64,000 nucleotides of DNA from Pantoea eucrina (GTDB lineage: Bacteria; Pseudomonadota; Gammaproteobacteria; Enterobacterales; Enterobacteriaceae), in assembly GCF_001691555.1 (NCBI RefSeq), contig NZ_MAYN01000008.1, positions 1,356,682 to 1,420,681 on the forward strand. Reading direction: 5' to 3'. Position 1 is the stretch's first letter. The number at the start of each line of letters is the position of its first letter. The notes below the pieces were generated by a model, which was not told where the DNA came from, made no database searches, and worked only from the letters and a program-made list of their open reading frames with translations. Made by a program: the position numbers and the translations under genes. Shown piece after piece: positions 9,566 through 18,500 of this stretch.

Positions 9566-11251
9566 ATGGGTGCTGGCGCCATAACAATTGGGCTGGATTT
9601 TGGCAGTGACTCAGTGCGTGCGCTGGCGGTTGACTGCCACAGCGGCAAAGAGCTGGAAAAAGCGGTGGTCAACTATTCGCGCTGGGCGCAGGGCCAGTTC
9701 TGCGACGCGCACGCTAACCGGTTTCGTCATCATCCGCAGGACTACATCGATGCCCTGGAGCAGGCGCTGGTCAGCGTGCTGCAGGCATTAACGCCTGAAC
9801 AGCGCGCGGCGGTAGCCGGGATCGGCGTGGATACAACCGGATCAACGCCGGCGCCTGTCGATCGCGACGGTAATGTCCTGGCGCTGCGACCGGAATTTGC
9901 CGCAAATCCCAACGCCATGTTTGTGCTGTGGAAAGATCATACTGCTATTGAAGAAGCTGAAGCGATCACGCGCCTGTGTCACAGCGGGCGCTTTACCGAC
10001 TACACCCGCTATATTGGCGGCATTTACTCCTCCGAATGGTTCTGGGCGAAAATCTTACACGTCTCGCGGGAGGATGCCGCCGTGCGGGAGGCGGCTGTTT
10101 CCTGGGTTGAACTCTGCGACTGGGTGCCGGCGCTGCTAAGCGGTACGACCGCCCCCGATAAGCTGCGTCGCGGGCGCTGCGCCGCCGGACATAAATCGCT
10201 CTGGCATCCGGAGTGGCAGGGCCTGCCAGACGTGGCCTTTCTCAACGCGCTTGACCCCATGCTGACGGAACAGCTCGATTCACCGCTGTTTACCGATACC
10301 TGGACCGCCGACCTGCCGGTTGGCACACTGAGCGCTGAATGGGCTGCCCGTCTTGGATTATCCGAACAGGTGGTTATCTCTGGCGGCGCCTTTGACTGCC
10401 ACATGGGCGCGGTCGGGGCCGGTGCTCAGCCCTATACGCTGGTAAAAGTCATTGGTACATCAACCTGCGACATTCTGATTGCAGACAGTGAAACCGTCGG
10501 CGACCGCGCGATCCGGGGCATTTGCGGCCAGGTCGACGGCAGCGTTGTTCCTGGTGCGATTGGCTGCGAAGCGGGCCAGTCGGCCTTTGGCGATATCTAC
10601 GCCTGGTTCAGCCGCCTGCTCGGCTGGCCACTGCAACAGGCGGCGCAGCGTCATCCTGAACTGCAACCGCAGCTGGCTGCGCTGCAGCAGGATCTGATCC
10701 GCGAGCTTACCGAAGCCTGGGCCGCCAATCCGCAACTCGATCATCTGCCGGTGGTGCTGGACTGGTTTAATGGTCGCCGTACCCCGGATGCCAATCAGCG
10801 GCTGAAAGGCGTCATTACCGATCTTAATCTGGGCACCGATGCACCGGCACTGTTTGGCGGGCTGATCGCCGCCACGGCTTTTGGCGCAAGGGCCATTATG
10901 GAGTGCTTTGAGCAGCAGGCGATTCCGGTAAAAAGCATTCTGACGCTGGGGGGGATCGCCCGCAAATCCCCTGCCATTATGCAGGCGTGCTGTGATGTGA
11001 TGAACCGTCCGCTGGATATTGTTGCGTCAGACGAGTGCTGCGCACTGGGTGCGGCAATTTTTGCGGCCGTGGCGGCAGAGGTCTATCCCGACGTACCTGC
11101 CGCTCAGCAGGTGATGGCCAGCCCGATTGCAGTCACGCTGCAGCCCGACGCACAGCGCGTAGCGGCGTATCAGCAGCTCTATCAACGTTATCAAAACTGG
11201 TGTGAGGCGGCTGAACCACAGTACGCGCCGCGCACCCTATCCGCACAGTAA
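9566..11251 (+). CDS. araB: ribulokinase
   Basis: Phosphorylates L-ribulose to L-ribulose-5-phosphate, the second step of arabinose breakdown. FGGY-family kinase of 561 residues. The ATPase fold starts with [17 protein letters not shown], the substrate region has [13 protein letters not shown], and the nucleotide-binding part has [13 protein letters not shown] and [26 protein letters not shown] precedes the start. It is followed by araA after 12 bp. The expected third gene, araD, does not follow. Confidence 0.96.
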   Translation: MGAGAITIGLDFGSDSVRALAVDCHSGKELEKAVVNYSRWAQGQFCDAHANRFRHHPQDYIDALEQALVSVLQALTPEQRAAVAGIGVDTTGSTPAPVDRDGNVLALRPEFAANPNAMFVLWKDHTAIEEAEAITRLCHSGRFTDYTRYIGGIYSSEWFWAKILHVSREDAAVREAAVSWVELCDWVPALLSGTTAPDKLRRGRCAAGHKSLWHPEWQGLPDVAFLNALDPMLTEQLDSPLFTDTWTADLPVGTLSAEWAARLGLSEQVVISGGAFDCHMGAVGAGAQPYTLVKVIGTSTCDILIADSETVGDRAIRGICGQVDGSVVPGAIGCEAGQSAFGDIYAWFSRLLGWPLQQAAQRHPELQPQLAALQQDLIRELTEAWAANPQLDHLPVVLDWFNGRRTPDANQRLKGVITDLNLGTDAPALFGGLIAATAFGARAIMECFEQQAIPVKSILTLGGIARKSPAIMQACCDVMNRPLDIVASDECCALGAAIFAAVAAEVYPDVPAAQQVMASPIAVTLQPDAQRVAAYQQLYQRYQNWCEAAEPQYAPRTLSAQ

Positions 11252-11263
11252 AGGAGTGGTTTA

Positions 11264-12766
11264 ATGGAACAGCATAACGCACAGCACGTGTGGTTTGTTA
11301 TCGGTACACAGCACCTCTACGGCGCGGAAACGTTGCGCCAGGTGGAAGAGCACGCGCGTCAGGTAATGGAAGGGCTTAATCAGGCGGGTACACTGCCGGT
11401 GCCGCTGGTGCTTCAGCCGCTGGTCAAATCGCCGGATGAGGCGCTGGCGCTCTGCCGGGCAGCGAATCACGACAACCAGTGCGTCGGCATCATCACCTGG
11501 CTGCACACGTTTTCGCCGGCAAAAATGTGGATTGGCGGACTGAGCGTTTTAAATAAGCCGCTGCTGCAGTTCCATACCCAGTTTAATGCAGAGATCCCGT
11601 GGGACAGCATGGATATGGATTTTATGAACCTGAACCAGACCGCACACGGCGGCCGCGAGTTCGGTTTCATCGGCGCACGTATGGGATTACAGCATAGCGT
11701 GATCACCGGCCACTGGCAGGATCGCACCAGCCAGCAGCGTATCAGCCGCTGGATCAACGCCGCGCTGGCAAAACAGGCGAGCCAGCAGCTTAAGGTTGCC
11801 CGTTTTGGCGATAACATGCGTGAAGTTGCCGTCACTGAAGGTGACAAGGTTGCCGCCCAGATCCAGTTTGGCTACGCCGTTAACGGCTGGGGCGTGGGCG
11901 ATCTGGTTGAGGTGATCAATGGCGTCAGCGACGGTGACGTCAGCGCGCTGATCGATGAGTATGAGAGTCAGTATCTCTTCAGCGAGGCGGCAGCCGTTAA
12001 CGGCGACAAGCGGCAGAACGTGCTGGACGCTGCGCGCATTGAGCTGGGCCTGAAACGCTTCCTGGAGGATGAAGGGTGTAAAGCGTTTACCACCAACTTC
12101 CAGACGCTGCACGGTATGACGCAGCTGCCAGGGCTGGCAGTGCAGCGTCTGATGGGCCAGGGCTATGGCTTTGCCGGCGAGGGTGACTGGAAAACCGCAG
12201 CGCTGCTGCACATTCTCAAAGTGCAGGCAGGCACACGTGCGGGCGGTACCTCTTTCATGGAGGATTACACGTATCACTTCTCGCCGGGCAACGATCTGGT
12301 GCTGGGTTCGCACATGCTGGAAGTTTGTCCTTCTATCGCCAAAGAGGAGAAACCGCTGATTGATGTTCAGTTCCTGGGTATTGGCGGCAAGGCCGATCCG
12401 GCGCGCCTGATTTTCTCGACGCCGGCCGGACGCGCGATCAATGCCAGCGTGATCGATCTTGGCGATCGTTTCCGCCTGCTGGTTAACGTGGTGGATGCGA
12501 TTGAGCAGCCTAAACCGCTGCCAAAGCTGCCGGTTGCCCGTGCGCTGTGGCGTGCTCAGCCGTCGCTGGCAACGGCGTCAGAAGCCTGGATCCTTGGCGG
12601 CGGCGCGCACCATACGGTATTCAGCCAGGCGCTGGATCTGGAGGATATGTATCTCTACGGCGAACTGAACGGTATTGAAGTCATGGTGATCGATGAAGAA
12701 ACCCGCCTGCCTGCGTTTAAGGACGCGCTGCGCTGGAACGAAGTTTATTACCGCTTAGCCCGCTGA
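11264..12766 (+). CDS. araA: L-arabinose isomerase
   Basis: Converts L-arabinose to L-ribulose; 500 residues, the usual length. Manganese-site motifs match E. coli Ara[12 protein letters not shown] (Glu306 equivalent), [11 protein letters not shown] (Glu333), [11 protein letters not shown] (His350) and GGAHHTVFS (His450). AAGGAG precedes the start. The gene closes the araBA unit and is followed directly by a strong terminator and then the repeat array, so no L-ribulose-5-phosphate epimerase gene is encoded in this unit. Confidence 0.97.
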   Translation: MEQHNAQHVWFVIGTQHLYGAETLRQVEEHARQVMEGLNQAGTLPVPLVLQPLVKSPDEALALCRAANHDNQCVGIITWLHTFSPAKMWIGGLSVLNKPLLQFHTQFNAEIPWDSMDMDFMNLNQTAHGGREFGFIGARMGLQHSVITGHWQDRTSQQRISRWINAALAKQASQQLKVARFGDNMREVAVTEGDKVAAQIQFGYAVNGWGVGDLVEVINGVSDGDVSALIDEYESQYLFSEAAAVNGDKRQNVLDAARIELGLKRFLEDEGCKAFTTNFQTLHGMTQLPGLAVQRLMGQGYGFAGEGDWKTAALLHILKVQAGTRAGGTSFMEDYTYHFSPGNDLVLGSHMLEVCPSIAKEEKPLIDVQFLGIGGKADPARLIFSTPAGRAINASVIDLGDRFRLLVNVVDAIEQPKPLPKLPVARALWRAQPSLATASEAWILGGGAHHTVFSQALDLEDMYLYGELNGIEVMVIDEETRLPAFKDALRWNEVYYRLAR

Positions 12767-12788
12767 TTCTGATAACTGACCAGAAATT

Positions 12789-12814
12789 AAGCCGCGCGCC
12801 GTCGCGGCTTTTTT
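12789..12814 (+). terminator. terminator after araA
   Basis: Eight-base stem AAGCCGCG/CGCGGCTT with a six-base loop running into six T. It closes araBA just before the repeat array. Confidence 0.88.
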
Positions 12815-12922
12815 ATTGCCTGAAATTCCCGGTTTAAAACCGGCCAGGGAGCCAATATCGGCCAGGGGCACATAAATGCGTATGGCAAGGGAGCCGGTAT
12901 CGGCCAGGGGCGCATAAATGCA

Positions 12923-13160
12923 CCCCCTACGGGGGTAACGGTGGCACGCCGCAGGGGCGGCATTAATGCCGCCCTGGTTTCCGCAGATATCCGATACGGG
13001 AAGATGGGGTTCTGGCAATGCGCGATGGGGCTGGCAGGCCGGTAAAGCCCGGGGTGAAGAGCTAAGCGTCCGCGCCAGGGATGGCGCGGCCGATCGGCAG
13101 GACGCCGGGTTCCTTTGCGATCACCCCGGGCTTGACCGGCCGTGGTATCGAAATGAATGG
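12923..13160. repeat. long repeat module, copy 1
   Basis: 238-bp module from CCCCCTAC to GAAATGAATGG. It contains the palindrome GGGCGGCATTAATGCCGCCC and an inverted structure at 13037-13141 whose 21-base arms pair with one mismatch. Its arms carry GGGGTGA/TCACCCC where copies 2 and 3 carry GGGGCGA/TCGCCCC, a paired change. Confidence 0.88.
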
Positions 13161-13285
13161 GAAGCCAGGGAGCCGGTGTCGGCCAAGGGCGCATAAATGC
13201 GTATGGCTGAGGAGCCAATATCGGCCAGGGGCGCATTAATGCGTATGGCTGAGGAGCCGGTATCGGCCAGGGGCGCATGAATGCG

Positions 13286-13522
13286 CCCCCTACGGGGTAA
13301 CGGTGGCTCGCCGCAGGGGCGGCATTAATGCCGCCCTGGTTTCCGCAGATATCCGATACGGGAAGATGGGGTTCTGGCAACGCGTGATGGGGCTGGCAGG
13401 CCGGTAAAGCCCGGGGCGAAGAGCAAAGCGTCCGCGCCAGGGATGGCGCGGCCGATCGGCAGGACGCCGGGTTCCTTTGCGATCGCCCCGGGCTTTACCG
13501 GCCGTAGTATCGAAATGAATGG
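13286..13522. repeat. long repeat module, copy 2
   Basis: Second copy, 363 bp after copy 1. The inverted structure is at 13399-13503 with perfectly complementary 21-base outer arms. Inner stems GCAAAG/CTTTGC and CGTCC/GGACG and the hairpin GCGCCAGGGATGGCGC lie inside. Confidence 0.88.
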
Positions 13523-13646
13523 AGGCTGAGGAGCCGGTGTCAGCCAGGGGCGCATGAATGCGTATGGCTGAGGAGCCGGTATCGGCCAGGGGCGCATGGA
13601 TGCGTATGGCCAGGGAGCCAATATCGGCCAGGGGCGCATTAATGCG

Positions 13647-13883
13647 CCCCCTACGGGGTGACTGTGGCATGCCGCAGGGGCGGCATTAATGCTGCCCTGG
13701 TTTCCGCAGATATCCGATACGGGAAGATAGGGTTCTGGCAACGCGCGATGGGGCTGGCAGGCCGGTAAAGCCCGGGGCGAAGAGCAAAGCGTCCGCGCCA
13801 GGGATGGCGCGGCCAATCGGCAGGACGCCGGGTTCCTTTGCGATCGCCCCGGGCTTTACCGGCCGTGGTATCGACATGAATGG
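13647..13883. repeat. long repeat module, copy 3
   Basis: Third copy, 361 bp after copy 2. The inverted structure is at 13760-13864, again 105 bp with perfect 21-base outer arms. It differs from copy 2 by a few scattered bases only, for example GGCCAATCGG for GGCCGATCGG. Confidence 0.88.
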
Positions 13884-13976
13884 AGGCAGGGAGCCGGTGT
13901 CGGCCAGGGGCGCATAAATGCGCCCCCTACGGGTGGGATGATGCCGGATGGAGGCCAGGGGCGTATAAATGCGCCC

Positions 13977-14963
13977 CTACGGGGTCAGGCGTTTGACCGG
14001 TGCGTTTTGCTGGCGATCCCACATCACGGTCAGCATGCGCTGCAAGGCGATAAAAGCAAACAGCAGGATACCGATAGCAATCTTGGTCCACCACGAACTC
14101 AGCGTCCCGTCGAAATTAATCCACGTCTGAATCAGACCCTGAATCAGTACGCCAAACAGCGTGCCGAGCACGGTACCCACACCGCCCGACAGCAGCGTAC
14201 CGCCAATCACTACCGAAGCAATTGCATCCAGCTCTACGCCCAACCCGGCCAGCGCGTAACCGGCTGAGGTATAGATAGAGAACACAATACCGGCCAGCGT
14301 CGCCAGCGTTGTGGAAAGCATATAAACCTTAATGGTCGTCGCGCGGGTCGACACGCCCATCAGCTGCGCCGAGGTGAGATTGCCGCCAATAGCGTATACC
14401 TGATTTCCGAATCGGGTACGGTGCGCCAGAATAATGCCCCCGGCGACCACCACCAGCATAATCACCGCCAGCAGGCTCAGCCGTCCGCCGCCAGGGATTT
14501 TCCACGCCAGGCCTGACAGCGTGGCGTAAAGAGGATGATCAATCGGAATGGAATTCTCTGACACCAGGTAACTGCAGCCGCGCAGAAAAAACATACCTGC
14601 CAGCGTAATAATAAACGCCGGGATCTTCAGCGCATCAATCAGCCAGCCCATCATGGCGCCGAACAGCGCCCCCAGCGCGAGAACCACTGCAAACGCCAGC
14701 AGCGGATCCAGGTGGAAATCACCGATAATGCGTGCCAGAAACACGCCGGTAAAGGCGATCACCGCCCCTACAGACAGATCGATGCCGCCGGACAAAATCA
14801 CAAAGGTCATGCCCACGGCAATAATGCCCAGAAAAGCGTTATCCGTCAGAATATTGCAGATAACCCGTGTTGATGCGAAGCCTGGAAACTGGCTCAGACA
14901 GAACAGATAACCTGCCACAAATACCAGCAGCGTGATCATCAATGGCAAATGACGCTTTATCAT
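13977..14963 (-). CDS. yjfF: sugar ABC transporter permease YjfF
   Basis: Second permease of the YtfQRT-YjfF sugar importer, 328 residues, BPD_transp_2 family, very close to E. coli YjfF (QFPGFASTRVICNILTDNAF, GIDLSVGAVIAFTGVFLA). In E. coli this system takes up galactofuranose. The start is the ATG of MIKRHLPLM; an upstream in-frame codon gives an unsupported 20-residue extension. Its ATG overlaps the end of ytfT by four bases. The C-terminus (RLTP) departs from E. coli because the stop codon TAG lies in the CCCCTACGGGG end of the repeat array. Confidence 0.94.
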   Translation of the reverse strand: MIKRHLPLMITLLVFVAGYLFCLSQFPGFASTRVICNILTDNAFLGIIAVGMTFVILSGGIDLSVGAVIAFTGVFLARIIGDFHLDPLLAFAVVLALGALFGAMMGWLIDALKIPAFIITLAGMFFLRGCSYLVSENSIPIDHPLYATLSGLAWKIPGGGRLSLLAVIMLVVVAGGIILAHRTRFGNQVYAIGGNLTSAQLMGVSTRATTIKVYMLSTTLATLAGIVFSIYTSAGYALAGLGVELDAIASVVIGGTLLSGGVGTVLGTLFGVLIQGLIQTWINFDGTLSSWWTKIAIGILLFAFIALQRMLTVMWDRQQNAPVKRLTP

Positions 14964-15976
14964 CTTGAACGCTTCCCCTTCAGCATGGCGATAAAACGCG
15001 GCGACTGCAGCAACAGCACGCACATCACGACCACCGCTTTCACAACCTGGTTGAGTTCTGGCGGGAAACCCGACAGCAGGATCCCGGTATTCATAGACTG
15101 GATAATCAGAGCACCCATCAGCGACAGCACCAGGTTAAAGCGGCCGCCCATCAGGGATGCGCCGCCAATCACCACGGCCAGAATGGCATCCAGCTCCAGC
15201 CACAGGCCGGCGTTATTGGCGTCAGCACCCCGGATATCGGCTGCCACAATCAGTCCGGCTACCGCCGCACATAAGCCGCTAATCACATAGGTCGACATCA
15301 CCACCAGCCAGCCGTTAACGCCTGCATTGCGCGCCGCGCGCAGGTTGATGCCCACCGCTTCAATAAACAGCCCCAGCGCTGTTTTGCGCGTTAGCAACCA
15401 GACGGCCAGCGCCACCAGCAGCGTGATCCACACCGGTACCGGTAACCAGAGCAGCGAGCCGCTGCCAAACCACGCCAGGCTCTCGCTGTTGAACGTCACG
15501 ATCTGCCCCTGCGTAATCAGCTGGGCCACGCCCCGCCCCGCTACCATAAGAATCAGCGTGGCCACAAACGGCTGAATCTTCAGCAGCGCAACCAGCACCC
15601 CATTCCATAAGCCGCATAGCAGACCGGTGCCCAGCGTTACCAGTACAATCACGCTCAGGCTATGTCCGGCGACGGTCAGCGTGGCCGCCGTTGCGCCCGC
15701 AATCGCCATAACCGCACCCACGGACAGATCAATTCCGCCGGTCGCAATCACCAGCGTCATCCCCACGGCGAGCAGCGCTACCGGTGCAGCACGGTTCAGA
15801 ATATCGATTGGGCTGCCAAACAGACGACCATCCTGAATATGAATGGCAAAAAAGTTATTCGCGACCAGGCTGTCAATCAGCAGCACCAGAATCAGCGCGG
15901 CGATCTGTGGCATACCCGGCGGCAGTTTCAGCTTACGTCTTTCAGGTTTTGACTGTGTCATAGGTGATTCAAGCAT
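14960..15976 (-). CDS. ytfT: sugar ABC transporter permease YtfT
   Basis: First permease of the YtfQRT-YjfF importer, 338 residues, BPD_transp_2 family with DGRLFGSPIDILNRAAPVAL and GGIDLSVGAVMAIAG. Three ATG codons are near the start. The one at 15976 (MLESPMTQ) has GAGGGAGG eight bases upstream and overlaps the ytfR stop by eight bases, so it is chosen; 15961 is the alternative. Overlaps on both sides show tight translational coupling in the operon. Confidence 0.92.
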   Translation of the reverse strand: MLESPMTQSKPERRKLKLPPGMPQIAALILVLLIDSLVANNFFAIHIQDGRLFGSPIDILNRAAPVALLAVGMTLVIATGGIDLSVGAVMAIAGATAATLTVAGHSLSVIVLVTLGTGLLCGLWNGVLVALLKIQPFVATLILMVAGRGVAQLITQGQIVTFNSESLAWFGSGSLLWLPVPVWITLLVALAVWLLTRKTALGLFIEAVGINLRAARNAGVNGWLVVMSTYVISGLCAAVAGLIVAADIRGADANNAGLWLELDAILAVVIGGASLMGGRFNLVLSLMGALIIQSMNTGILLSGFPPELNQVVKAVVVMCVLLLQSPRFIAMLKGKRSR

Positions 15977-17489
15977 GTTGTGCGCCTCCCTCAGCAATGG
16001 CGTTCACAATGGACGCCACGGAGAGCTGCTCGAGTGGAATTTCAGCCACCTGCTTCAGATCGCGCATAATCACTACGCGATCGGCGTAGCCAACCAGCTC
16101 TTCCAGTTCCGAAGAGATCACCAGCAGCGCCAGACCATCCGCGCAGAGCGACTCGATCAAACGAATAATCTCAGCGTGCGCCCCCACATCGATGCCGCGC
16201 GTGGGCTCATCCAGGATCAGAAACTGGGGTTTGGTCACCAGCCAGCGCGACAGCAGCACCTTCTGCTGATTGCCGCCTGACAGCAACTCGATCGGCTGGT
16301 CGGCGTGCGGCGTACGAATGCCGAGACTTTTAATAAAGCGATCGGCAATAGCCTGCTGCTCGCGTCGCTTGATTGGACGCAGCCAGCCGCGCTGGGCCTG
16401 CAGCGCCAGAATAATATTCTCACGCACGGAAGCCGCACCAATAATGCCATCTGTTTTACGATCTTCGGGACAAAACCCCATTCCGAGGCGGGAGGCCTGC
16501 GCCGGGGTACGAATAGTCTGCACCTTGCCTTTAATGCGCGCAGTACCGCGATCGGCCCGCCGGATCCCAAACAGCACCTCTGCGGTTTCAGTGCGGCCTG
16601 AGCCGAGCAGACCCGCCAGGCCGACTACCTCGCCCGGCCTGACCTGCAGGCTGAAGGGTTCAATGGTGCCTTTTTTGCCGTAATCTTCAAACGCAACCAC
16701 CGGCTGATCGCTGCGTAAGGTGCTGCCCTGCCGCTGCAGTGCGGTTTCGAGCAGCTCACGCCCCAGCATCAGTTTGATAAGCTCTATTTGCGGCAGTGAG
16801 GCGGTATCACGCGTGGCAATAAACTGGCCGTTGCGTAACACGGTAATGCGATCGGTAATACGGTACACCTGATCAAGAAAATGGGTCACAAAGATCAGAC
16901 TCATGCCTCTGGCGCGCAGCTGCGCCATCAGCGTAAACAGCATCTCTACTTCACTGGCATCCAGACTCGCCGTGGGCTCATCCAGAATCAGTATCTGTGC
17001 GGACAAATCGACCGCGCGGCAGATAGCGATAATCTGCTGCATGGCGACAGAGTAATGTCCCAGCGGGCGCGTTACATCCAGCGCGAAGCCATAATTGCGC
17101 ATCAGCGTGTCAGCATCACGGTTCATTTTGCGACGATCGACCATGCCAAAACGCTTTGGCTCACGGCCAATATAAAGGTTATCCGCCACCGACATATTTG
17201 GCAGCAGGTTAACTTCCTGATAGACCGTGCCGATCCCTGCGCGCTGCGCATCTGCCGTACTGTGCGGCGTGATTGCCTCTCCGTTAAGGGTGACAGTACC
17301 GGCATCGCGTGAATAGACGCCGGTCAGCACTTTAATCAGCGTTGATTTACCAGCGCCGTTTTCACCCAGCAGCGCCATGATCTCGCCTTTGCGGATAGTA
17401 AACGACACGTTGTCCAGCGCTTTTACGCCGGGAAACCCTTTACTGATGCCGCTCAGCGTGAGCAGCGGTGTATCATCGATGGTGCTCAT
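15969..17489 (-). CDS. ytfR: sugar ABC transporter ATP-binding protein YtfR
   Basis: Duplicated ATPase of the importer, 506 residues. First half: Walker [10 protein letters not shown] (about residues 43-51), LILDEPTASLD. Second half: degenerate GLLGSGRTE, signature [19 protein letters not shown]. It is similar in design to AraG in the same window but belongs to the YtfR branch by its neighbours and sequence (GVYSRDAGTVTLNG, VYQEVNLLPNMSVADNL). It follows ytfQ after a 54-bp gap with a hairpin. Confidence 0.94.
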   Translation of the reverse strand: MSTIDDTPLLTLSGISKGFPGVKALDNVSFTIRKGEIMALLGENGAGKSTLIKVLTGVYSRDAGTVTLNGEAITPHSTADAQRAGIGTVYQEVNLLPNMSVADNLYIGREPKRFGMVDRRKMNRDADTLMRNYGFALDVTRPLGHYSVAMQQIIAICRAVDLSAQILILDEPTASLDASEVEMLFTLMAQLRARGMSLIFVTHFLDQVYRITDRITVLRNGQFIATRDTASLPQIELIKLMLGRELLETALQRQGSTLRSDQPVVAFEDYGKKGTIEPFSLQVRPGEVVGLAGLLGSGRTETAEVLFGIRRADRGTARIKGKVQTIRTPAQASRLGMGFCPEDRKTDGIIGAASVRENIILALQAQRGWLRPIKRREQQAIADRFIKSLGIRTPHADQPIELLSGGNQQKVLLSRWLVTKPQFLILDEPTRGIDVGAHAEIIRLIESLCADGLALLVISSELEELVGYADRVVIMRDLKQVAEIPLEQLSVASIVNAIAEGGAQHA

Positions 17490-17516
17490 CAGGCTCTACC
17501 TCGCTGACGTCAGCAG

Positions 17517-17536
17517 AGCCGCCCCGCAGGGCGGCT
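17517..17536 (-). other. hairpin between ytfQ and ytfR
   Basis: Seven-base stem AGCCGCC/GGCGGCT with a six-base loop and no T run, in the gap behind the binding-protein gene. Such hairpins often keep the binding-protein message more abundant than the permease message; this is inference here. Confidence 0.5.
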
Positions 17537-17543
17537 GCAGGGA

Positions 17544-18500
17544 TCAGTAACCCATGTTTTTCTTTTTATCGAGTTCTGTCTGCGCATCCGCCGGCAGGAA
17601 GAGCTTCGACTCCGTTTTAATGATTTTTGGTGGCATGGTGCCATCTTTCTTAAACTTCTCCAGCGCATCAAACGCCGGGCCGGCCATATCTGGCGTCAGC
17701 TCTACGTTGGCATTGGCCTCACCGGCCAGCATCGCTTTATAGATATCCGGTACGCCATCAATCGACCCCGTCAGAATATCTTTGCCCGGCTTCAGACCTG
17801 CTTCTTTTATCGCCTGGATGGCACCGATTGCCATGTCATCATTGTGGGCATACACCATGCAGATGTTTTTGCCGTTATTCTCAGCTTTAATAAAGCTCTC
17901 CATCACCTCTTTACCTTTACTGCGGGTAAAGTCACCGGATTGAGAACGGATCACTTTAATGTTGTTATGTCCGGCTATCGCCTCTGCAAACCCTTTTTTA
18001 CGATCAATAGCCACACTGGCACCGACCGTTCCCTGCAGTTCGACAACGTTACACTGCTTGTCGCCGACGGTTTTCACCAGCCAGTCACCAATCAGCTTGC
18101 CTTCCAGCACGTTGTCTGCGGTCACCACTGACATGTAGAGGGATTTATCCTTAACGACAATGGCGCGATCCAGCAGGAATACCGGGATTTTGGCATCTTT
18201 CGCTTCTTCCAGCACCGGCTCCCAGCCGGTCTGCACCACCGGCGCGATGAAGATGGCATCCACTCCCTGAGCAATAAACGAACGTACTGCTTTGATCTGA
18301 TTTTCCTGCTTCTGCTGGCCATCGGCGATTTTCAGCGTAATACCGCGCTTTTTAGCTTCGCTTTTCGCTACGCTGGTTTCAGCTGCACGCCAGCCCGATT
18401 CTGAACCAACCTGCGAGAATCCCACTGTCATATCAGCAGCCAGCACCGGCGTGCTAAGCGCGGCGCTTACCATGGCGGTCAGGAGTAAACGTTTCCACAT
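17544..18500 (-). CDS. ytfQ: periplasmic sugar-binding protein YtfQ
   Basis: Substrate-binding protein of the YtfQRT-YjfF importer, 318 residues, about the length of E. coli YtfQ. Signal peptide MWKRLLLTAMVSAALS then TPVLAA|D. The mature part has TVGFSQVGSESGWRAAETSV and ADGQQKQENQIKAVRSF, near identical to E. coli YtfQ, which binds galactofuranose. The start at 18500 is preferred over an ATG three codons earlier because GAGGA then lies nine bases upstream. A LacI/GalR-type operator lies about 230 bp upstream. Confidence 0.94.
   Translation of the reverse strand: MWKRLLLTAMVSAALSTPVLAADMTVGFSQVGSESGWRAAETSVAKSEAKKRGITLKIADGQQKQENQIKAVRSFIAQGVDAIFIAPVVQTGWEPVLEEAKDAKIPVFLLDRAIVVKDKSLYMSVVTADNVLEGKLIGDWLVKTVGDKQCNVVELQGTVGASVAIDRKKGFAEAIAGHNNIKVIRSQSGDFTRSKGKEVMESFIKAENNGKNICMVYAHNDDMAIGAIQAIKEAGLKPGKDILTGSIDGVPDIYKAMLAGEANANVELTPDMAGPAFDALEKFKKDGTMPPKIIKTESKLFLPADAQTELDKKKNMGY

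Larger units (their letters stand above)
12829..13986. repeat. composite intergenic repeat array
   Basis: About 1.16 kb between araA and yjfF made of two interleaved repeat types. The long type is a 237-238-bp module present three times. The short type is a 42-bp unit, GAGCCnnTATCGGCCAGGGG followed by CGCATnAATGCGTATGGC, occurring two, three, three and one-plus-one (degenerate) times around the modules. Unit ends are palindromic, for example GGGGCGCATTAATGCGCCCC. No gene is credible here: frames that stay open do so because 42 is a multiple of three. The array enters the end of yjfF and supplies its stop codon. No transposase or target-site duplication was seen. Confidence 0.9.

Noticed and set aside
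12755..13877. Several 60-200-residue open frames on the minus strand with repeated peptide PLADTGSLAIRIHAPLA
   Set aside because: They lie wholly in the repeat array; the 42-bp period is a multiple of three, so frames stay open by repetition. No ribosome sites or family-like sequence.
12829..13986. Possible CRISPR array
   Set aside because: Units are tandem or composite palindromic repeats, without unique spacers of constant length and without cas genes nearby.
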